Of a DNA stretch of 64,000 nucleotides, positions 60,501 to 64,000 are shown piece by piece. A program made the translations under genes and the position numbers. Source of the DNA: Pseudomaricurvus alkylphenolicus (GTDB taxonomy: Bacteria > Pseudomonadota > Gammaproteobacteria > Pseudomonadales > Cellvibrionaceae); assembly GCF_011683955.1 (NCBI RefSeq), contig NZ_JAAQPI010000003.1, positions 620,001-684,000 of the forward strand, in the 5' to 3' direction. Each line of letters begins with the position of its first letter. The first letter of the stretch is position 1. Below the pieces are notes generated by a model. It was given only the letters and a program-made list of their open reading frames with translations, was not told where the DNA came from and did not search any database.

Positions 60501-61127
60501 CAGCATCGCCACCACCACGAACGCCACCACTTTCACCACGGATTCAACGGCAACGGCGGTAATCATGCCACGGTGTCGATCCGGTCCATCAATCACCCGT
60601 GTGCCAAATAAAATCGCAAACCAGGCCATGGCGATGGCGGCGATCAAACTGGACAAGGCGTCAAAGCCGCCGTTTCCATCGGTGCCCCACTGAATGGACG
60701 ACCAGGCGATGCCGACACCTCGCAGCTGCAAAGTGATATAGGGCAAAGTCCCCACCACCAGCACCAGGGTAACAATGGCCGCCAGGCGTTGGCTCTTGCC
60801 ATAACGGGAACCGATAAAATCGGCAATAGACGTGACCTTGTTGCGGGAACTGATCACCAGCAGCCGGCGCAGAAAACGCCAGCCAAACAAAACCAATAAT
60901 ATCGGCCCCAAATAGATCGGCAGAAAAATCCAGCCGTTTTCGACGGCCTGGCCAACCGCACCGAGAAAGGTCCAGGAACTGCAGTACACACCTATGGACA
61001 GAGTGTAAACCAACGGCCGCCACCAGGGCTGCTGCAGGCGGTGGCCGTAGCGCTCAGCCAGCCAGGCCACCCCGAACAAGAGGGCGGAATAGACACAGAC
61101 CAGAAACAGGAGTAATTGGCTGTCCAT
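57594..61127 (-). CDS. crbS: Hybrid sensor histidine kinase with N-terminal sodium:solute-symporter domain, CrbS-like
   Basis: 1177 residues. The first ~500 form an SSS transporter-like membrane domain with about 13 helices (YTLSIGVYCSSWTFLGAVGQ; ISSRNKVTSIADFIGSRYGK). Next comes a PAS domain (about 645-760; TLLQTTLETIPQGISVVDKD), a coiled coil, then HisKA with the phospho-His in FLAAASHDLLQPINAARLFV (near 820), an HATPase domain (VWDTGPGIAEQDRQRIFEEF; GLGLGLSIAQRIAQLL) and a receiver domain (about 1050-1170; acceptor Asp in LVLADFHLEEETGLDVLEAL). This is the CrbS/CbrA-type fusion of symporter and kinase. Its gene ends one base from crbR on the other strand. Likely responds to acetate or a related solute. 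Confidence 0.92.
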   Translation of the reverse strand: MDSQLLLFLVCVYSALLFGVAWLAERYGHRLQQPWWRPLVYTLSIGVYCSSWTFLGAVGQAVENGWIFLPIYLGPILLVLFGWRFLRRLLVISSRNKVTSIADFIGSRYGKSQRLAAIVTLVLVVGTLPYITLQLRGVGIAWSSIQWGTDGNGGFDALSSLIAAIAMAWFAILFGTRVIDGPDRHRGMITAVAVESVVKVVAFVVVAMLAVRLMQGSGVDVANVAPNFSVDQLSAPLFFTEMLLAAVAIVCLPRQFHVMVVEYHHRSDLRYTRFLLPAYLATFAMLVLPLAHAGAQLFSGLDVDPDSYVLTLPRWAGAEPILALTFIGALSAATGMVVVATVALSIMISNELIVPIWLRSTSSRGRTAADLGWSLRLIRRVSIVAILLLGWGLEQLMSSGETLASMGLISFAATAQLMPAVLGALYWPGGHARGVVAGVLSGMVLWLYCLLLPAVLHADHPFIISGLFGVTWLAPQNILGLGWLDPLSHGVFWSLLVNALVFVFVSKRSTFRLLDIRQADAFTRLRWKVQRKELDLEPSGIEVRQLQALMEPLFGPERTQDMWQEFEHRIGHRLLPHDQTPRFAVTTIESDLAAIIGAVSAHRAMQLLISQQPLQLQDFVSLVGGSSRQLQFSQTLLQTTLETIPQGISVVDKDLRLVAWNQQYQKLFDYPQRLLYVGCDIEKIYHYNAMRGYLGDSSDDPDVLVSRRLQQLRSGSPHRIERQLPSGEVVEIRGTPLANGGYVTTYTDVSEYHGMLLQLEHARNTLEERVNSRTAQLQSVNERMQHVNQSLQRENDLRARVEQELKEVHASKSRFLAAASHDLLQPINAARLFVSSMSAKLEETDIKDCNLKGDVNHLDDALNQAEQLISSLREISRLGSGKERPKRENFPIERLLSSLAGEASALAGKQGLEFRWVPCSLWVNSDPHLLRRVLQNFISNALRYTREGKVLLGCRRHREGITLEVWDTGPGIAEQDRQRIFEEFERLPSASMSNQGLGLGLSIAQRIAQLLGHPISLDSTPGKGSVFRITVALGEVQTETRVRSVADSRLTGLRVLCVDNEATILAGMQSLLEQWGCRVTTAADLGQALSLWSHDQAPQLVLADFHLEEETGLDVLEALGYHWQRKLPAVIISADNSDEVRGQVQQAGCLFLAKPVQPAALRALMRRALRRQKVGVE

Positions 61128-61148
61128 CGGGGAAGCGGTCTCCGCAAC

Positions 61149-61187
61149 AAAAAATGGTTACACTCCCAAGGAGTGTAACCATTTTTT
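61149..61187 (-). terminator. Rho-independent terminator downstream of clpB
   Basis: AAAAAATGGTTACACTCC (61149-61166) pairs perfectly with GGAGTGTAACCATTTTTT (61170-61187) around a CAA loop: an 18-bp stem whose minus-strand end is T-rich. It lies 36 bases after the clpB stop and 22 bases before the CrbS-like start. It is symmetric, so it could work on either strand. Confidence 0.92.
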
Positions 61188-61222
61188 CATAAGGCAGGTA
61201 TTCGACCTAGGTCGCGTCGCTT

Positions 61223-63871
61223 TTAATGGGTCGTCAAGGGTTCCATAACAATCTTATCGCCCTCTACCCGAGTGCCGACGGTATCACCCGGTGCAAATTT
61301 GCCGGCCAGCACATCCTGGGCCAGGGGGTTTTCGATATACTGCTGGATCGCCCGCTTGAGCGGACGGGCACCATACACCGGATCGAAACCAACCGCTGCC
61401 AGTCGGTCCAGCGCCTCTTCACTGACATCCAGCCCCAATTCGCGTTCTGCCAGTCGCTTGCGCAACAACTCCAGCTGAATATTGGCGATGCCGCGAATCT
61501 GCTCCTTGCCGAGGGGATGGAAAACCACCACTTCGTCAATGCGGTTGATAAACTCAGGGCGGAAGTGACCGCCGACCACCTCCATTACCGCGGCCTTCAT
61601 CGCTTCGTAGCGGTTTTCGTTTTCTATACCTCCGGCATCGGCATCCGTGTTGTTAAAGTCGATGGTGTCGAATGAACGGTTGCGGGCGATATCCTGAACC
61701 GCGTCCGACCCCAGATTGGAGGTCATCACCACCACGGTATTACGGAAGTCCACCGTACGCCCCTGCCCATCTGTGAGGCGACCGTCTTCCAACACCTGCA
61801 ATAAAATGTTGAATACGTCCGGATGAGCTTTTTCCACTTCGTCCAGCAACAGTACCGAGTAGGGCTTGCGTCTAACCGCTTCCGTCAGATACCCCCCCTC
61901 CTCATAGCCAACGTAGCCGGGAGGTGCGCCGATCAAACGTGCCACCGAGTGCTTCTCCATAAACTCGGACATGTCGATGCGAACCATGGCGTCCTGGCTG
62001 TCAAACAGGAATTCCGCCAGCGATTTACACAACTCGGTTTTACCCACACCGGTGGGCCCCAGGAAGAGGAACGAACCGTTGGGTCGATTCGGATCCGACA
62101 ACCCGGCGCGCGCGCGGCGAACGGCATTGGATACCGCCACCACAGCCTCGCCCTGGCCAATCACCCGCTTATGCAGTTCCGACTCCATACGCAGCAGCTT
62201 CTCGCGCTCCCCTTCCAGCATTTTGCTGACGGGTATTCCGGTCCACTTGGACACCACCTCGGCGATTTCCTCATCGGTGACGTTGTTGCGCAGCAGCCGC
62301 ATGTCCGTCATTTCCGCCTGACTGGCCATGTCCAATTGTTTTTCCAGCTCGGGAATAATGCCGTACTGCAATTCCGACATGCGACCCAGATCGCCGGCGC
62401 GACGGGCGGAATCCAGATCCAGCCGAGCCTGCTCCAGGTTGGCCTTGATCTCCACAGAGCCGTGCAGCGCCGCTTTTTCCGCGCGCCAGACCTCATCCAG
62501 ATCGGCAAAGGCCCGTTCGTTTTTCTCAATTTCCTTGTCCAGCAGGGTCAGCTGTTTTTTGGCCGCTTCGCTGTCATCCTTCTTCACCGCCTCGCGTTCA
62601 ATCTTTAACTGAATCAGACGGCGCTCCAGACGGTCCATTTCCTCCGGCTTGGAATCAATTTCCATGCGAATACGGCTGGCAGCTTCATCAATCAGGTCGA
62701 TGGCTTTGTCGGGCAATTGACGATCCGTAATGTAACGTTGAGACAGTTTTGCAGAAGCGATAATCGCCGCGTCGGTGATGTCGACACCATGATGTACTTC
62801 GTAGCGCTCTTTCAGACCGCGCAGGATGGCAATGGTATCTTCCTCTGTGGGCTCATCCACCAGTACCTTTTGGAAACGCCGCTCCAGGGCCGCGTCCTTT
62901 TCAATGTACTGGCGATATTCATCCAGCGTGGTAGCGCCAACACAGTGCAGCTCCCCCCTCGCCAGTGCCGGCTTAAGCATATTACCGGCGTCCATGGCGC
63001 CTTCTGCTTTACCGGCGCCCACCATGGTGTGCAATTCGTCGATAAACAGGATGATGCGCCCTTCCTGCTTGGACAGTTCGTTAAGTACCGACTTCAGGCG
63101 CTCTTCAAATTCGCCCCGAAACTTGGCTCCGGCCAGCAGCGAGCCGAGGTCCAGAGACAGTAAACGCTTGTTTTTCAGTCCTTCGGGCACCTCACCATTA
63201 ATGATCCGCTGGGCCAGCCCTTCAACAATGGCCGTTTTACCCACACCCGGCTCTCCGATCAGTACCGGATTGTTTTTGGTACGGCGCTGCAACACCTGTA
63301 CGGTGCGACGAATTTCATCATCGCGACCGATCACCGGATCGAGCTTGCCCGCTTCGGCGCGTGCGGTGAGGTCAATCGTATACTTGTCCAGCGCCTGCCG
63401 GTTGCCTTCGGCGTCGGGGTTGTCCACGGCTTCACCGCCGCGAACTTTGTTGATCGCCTCATCCAGCTTTTTGGCATCTCCGTATTGGGCCAGAATTTTG
63501 CCCAAGCTGTTGGAGCTGTCCTGCATAGCGGCCTGCAGCACACATTCACTGGAGATATAGGCATCGCCATTTTGCTGCGCCTGCTTGTCCGCCAGATTCA
63601 ACAGGCGTCCCATCTCGTTGGACATGTGGACATCGCCAGTGGGGTTTTGAACCCGCGGCAGGCTGTCCAGGGCAATGGCCAAACCATTGCGCAAACCGGT
63701 GACATCAAATCCGGCCTGGGCCAATAGCGGCCGCACCGCACCGCCCTGTTGGTCGAGCATCGCCAAGAGCACGTGGGAGGGCTCCAGTTGGGTATGGTCA
63801 CGGCCGACGGCCAGAGACTGCGCGTCTGACAACGCCATTTGCAGCTGGTTGGTTAAACGATCTATACGCAT
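61223..63871 (-). CDS. clpB: ATP-dependent chaperone ClpB
   Basis: 882 residues. The N-terminal Clp repeat domain starts [23 protein letters not shown]1 has Walker [21 protein letters not shown] near 208 and [15 protein letters not shown]; the middle coiled coil is about 410-530; NBD2 has Walker [21 protein letters not shown] near 603 and [20 protein letters not shown]. It disaggregates proteins with DnaK. Length is about 25 more than the E. coli protein because of an insertion in NBD2 after [12 protein letters not shown], namely [20 protein letters not shown] (residues about 730-750). Preceded by a heat-shock-like -10 at the window edge; ended by the terminator at 61149-61187. Confidence 0.97.
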   Translation of the reverse strand: MRIDRLTNQLQMALSDAQSLAVGRDHTQLEPSHVLLAMLDQQGGAVRPLLAQAGFDVTGLRNGLAIALDSLPRVQNPTGDVHMSNEMGRLLNLADKQAQQNGDAYISSECVLQAAMQDSSNSLGKILAQYGDAKKLDEAINKVRGGEAVDNPDAEGNRQALDKYTIDLTARAEAGKLDPVIGRDDEIRRTVQVLQRRTKNNPVLIGEPGVGKTAIVEGLAQRIINGEVPEGLKNKRLLSLDLGSLLAGAKFRGEFEERLKSVLNELSKQEGRIILFIDELHTMVGAGKAEGAMDAGNMLKPALARGELHCVGATTLDEYRQYIEKDAALERRFQKVLVDEPTEEDTIAILRGLKERYEVHHGVDITDAAIIASAKLSQRYITDRQLPDKAIDLIDEAASRIRMEIDSKPEEMDRLERRLIQLKIEREAVKKDDSEAAKKQLTLLDKEIEKNERAFADLDEVWRAEKAALHGSVEIKANLEQARLDLDSARRAGDLGRMSELQYGIIPELEKQLDMASQAEMTDMRLLRNNVTDEEIAEVVSKWTGIPVSKMLEGEREKLLRMESELHKRVIGQGEAVVAVSNAVRRARAGLSDPNRPNGSFLFLGPTGVGKTELCKSLAEFLFDSQDAMVRIDMSEFMEKHSVARLIGAPPGYVGYEEGGYLTEAVRRKPYSVLLLDEVEKAHPDVFNILLQVLEDGRLTDGQGRTVDFRNTVVVMTSNLGSDAVQDIARNRSFDTIDFNNTDADAGGIENENRYEAMKAAVMEVVGGHFRPEFINRIDEVVVFHPLGKEQIRGIANIQLELLRKRLAERELGLDVSEEALDRLAAVGFDPVYGARPLKRAIQQYIENPLAQDVLAGKFAPGDTVGTRVEGDKIVMEPLTTH

Positions 63872-63968
63872 GTTCTACCTCAATTGAGTCTGTAGACAAT
63901 CCATGGCACTGATCTGGGGGCGCTGCTGGGAAAATCAACAGCCGGGGGTGCAGAAATGTAAAACAGGT

Positions 63969-63988
63969 TTGATTTAGGTCAAATGGGG
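63969..63988 (-). promoter_or_regulatory. Candidate heat-shock -10 and FNR-like repeat upstream of clpB
   Basis: Read on the minus strand, CCCCATTT (63981-63988) matches the sigma-32 -10 element CCCCATnT, about 110 bases before the clpB ATG; the -35 would fall at or beyond the window end. Overlapping it, TTGACCTAAATCAA (63969-63982) matches the FNR/Anr site TTGAT-N4-ATCAA with one mismatch. The heat-shock reading is expected for clpB; the FNR reading may be chance or may serve a gene outside the window. Confidence 0.45.
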
Positions 63989-64000
63989 TCCAGCCAGATA

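Noticed and set aside
1-64000. CRISPR array, tRNA, rRNA, integrase or transposase
   Set aside because: None of the regular repeat-spacer patterns, cloverleaf sequences or transposase/integrase motifs was seen on either strand.

Overview
This 64 kb window looks like a chromosomal stretch of a free-living, probably aerobic gammaproteobacterium, mid-50s % GC by eye. The ilvIH, argDF, clpB, ActP-type symporter/CrbSR and yqjG/pirin/YhaJ-like genes all read as Gammaproteobacteria. Cellvibrionales or a neighbouring marine order is my best guess from protein wording and gene order; genus cannot be named by eye. No rRNA, tRNA, CRISPR array, prophage or complete insertion sequence was seen. Coding density is high.

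Left part (1-19.5 kb): a truncated MalT-like regulator; fbp; a YhaJ-like LysR regulator divergent from doxX-yqjG-pirin; a two-gene operon encoding a secreted coiled-coil protein and a double-FHA/TM/propeller protein; a GGDEF-EAL protein; a PEP-CTERM-like secreted protein; a YkvA-like protein; an ABC operon (LolD-like ATPase, FtsX-like permease, AttH/CrtC-like lipoprotein); a WrbA-like flavoprotein; a 271-bp nested palindromic element; and an orphan periplasmic binding protein.

Middle (19.5-46 kb): gcvT-gcvP without gcvH; a transmembrane Ser/Thr kinase; a Fur-box-preceded operon of porin, FMN-binding protein and PepSY protein; an exported caspase-like protease overlapping an outer-membrane beta-barrel gene; an OmpA-family protein and grxD; argD-argF; an orphan FbpC-like ATPase; a secreted papain-like protein facing three secreted proteins of unknown function; and a second Ser/Thr kinase (PEGA and formylglycine-generating-enzyme-like domains) in an operon with a ribbon-helix-helix/FHA fusion.

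Right part (46-64 kb): ilvIH with a terminator; a DUF4124 protein; and a carboxylate (probably acetate) uptake region made of DEDDh exonuclease, cNMP/CBS/DUF294 protein, ActP-like symporter with a DUF4212 subunit, DcaP-like porin, and a CrbS/CrbR-like two-component system. An inverted repeat TAGACC-ww-GGTCTA occurs twice in front of the symporter operon and twice in front of the porin, so these probably form one regulon. clpB with its terminator closes the window.

The most unusual content is a scattered phospho-Thr signalling set: two transmembrane kinases and two FHA proteins, with a similar helical repeat in both kinases and in the partner of the double-FHA protein. Next to these are an exported caspase-like and an exported papain-like protein. 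I see no evidence for a classical phage-defence island. The tightest new-system candidates are the kinase/RHH-FHA operon with its neighbours (37.5-45.6 kb), the FHA-TM-propeller operon (5.5-9.5 kb), and the Fur-controlled porin/flavin/PepSY operon.
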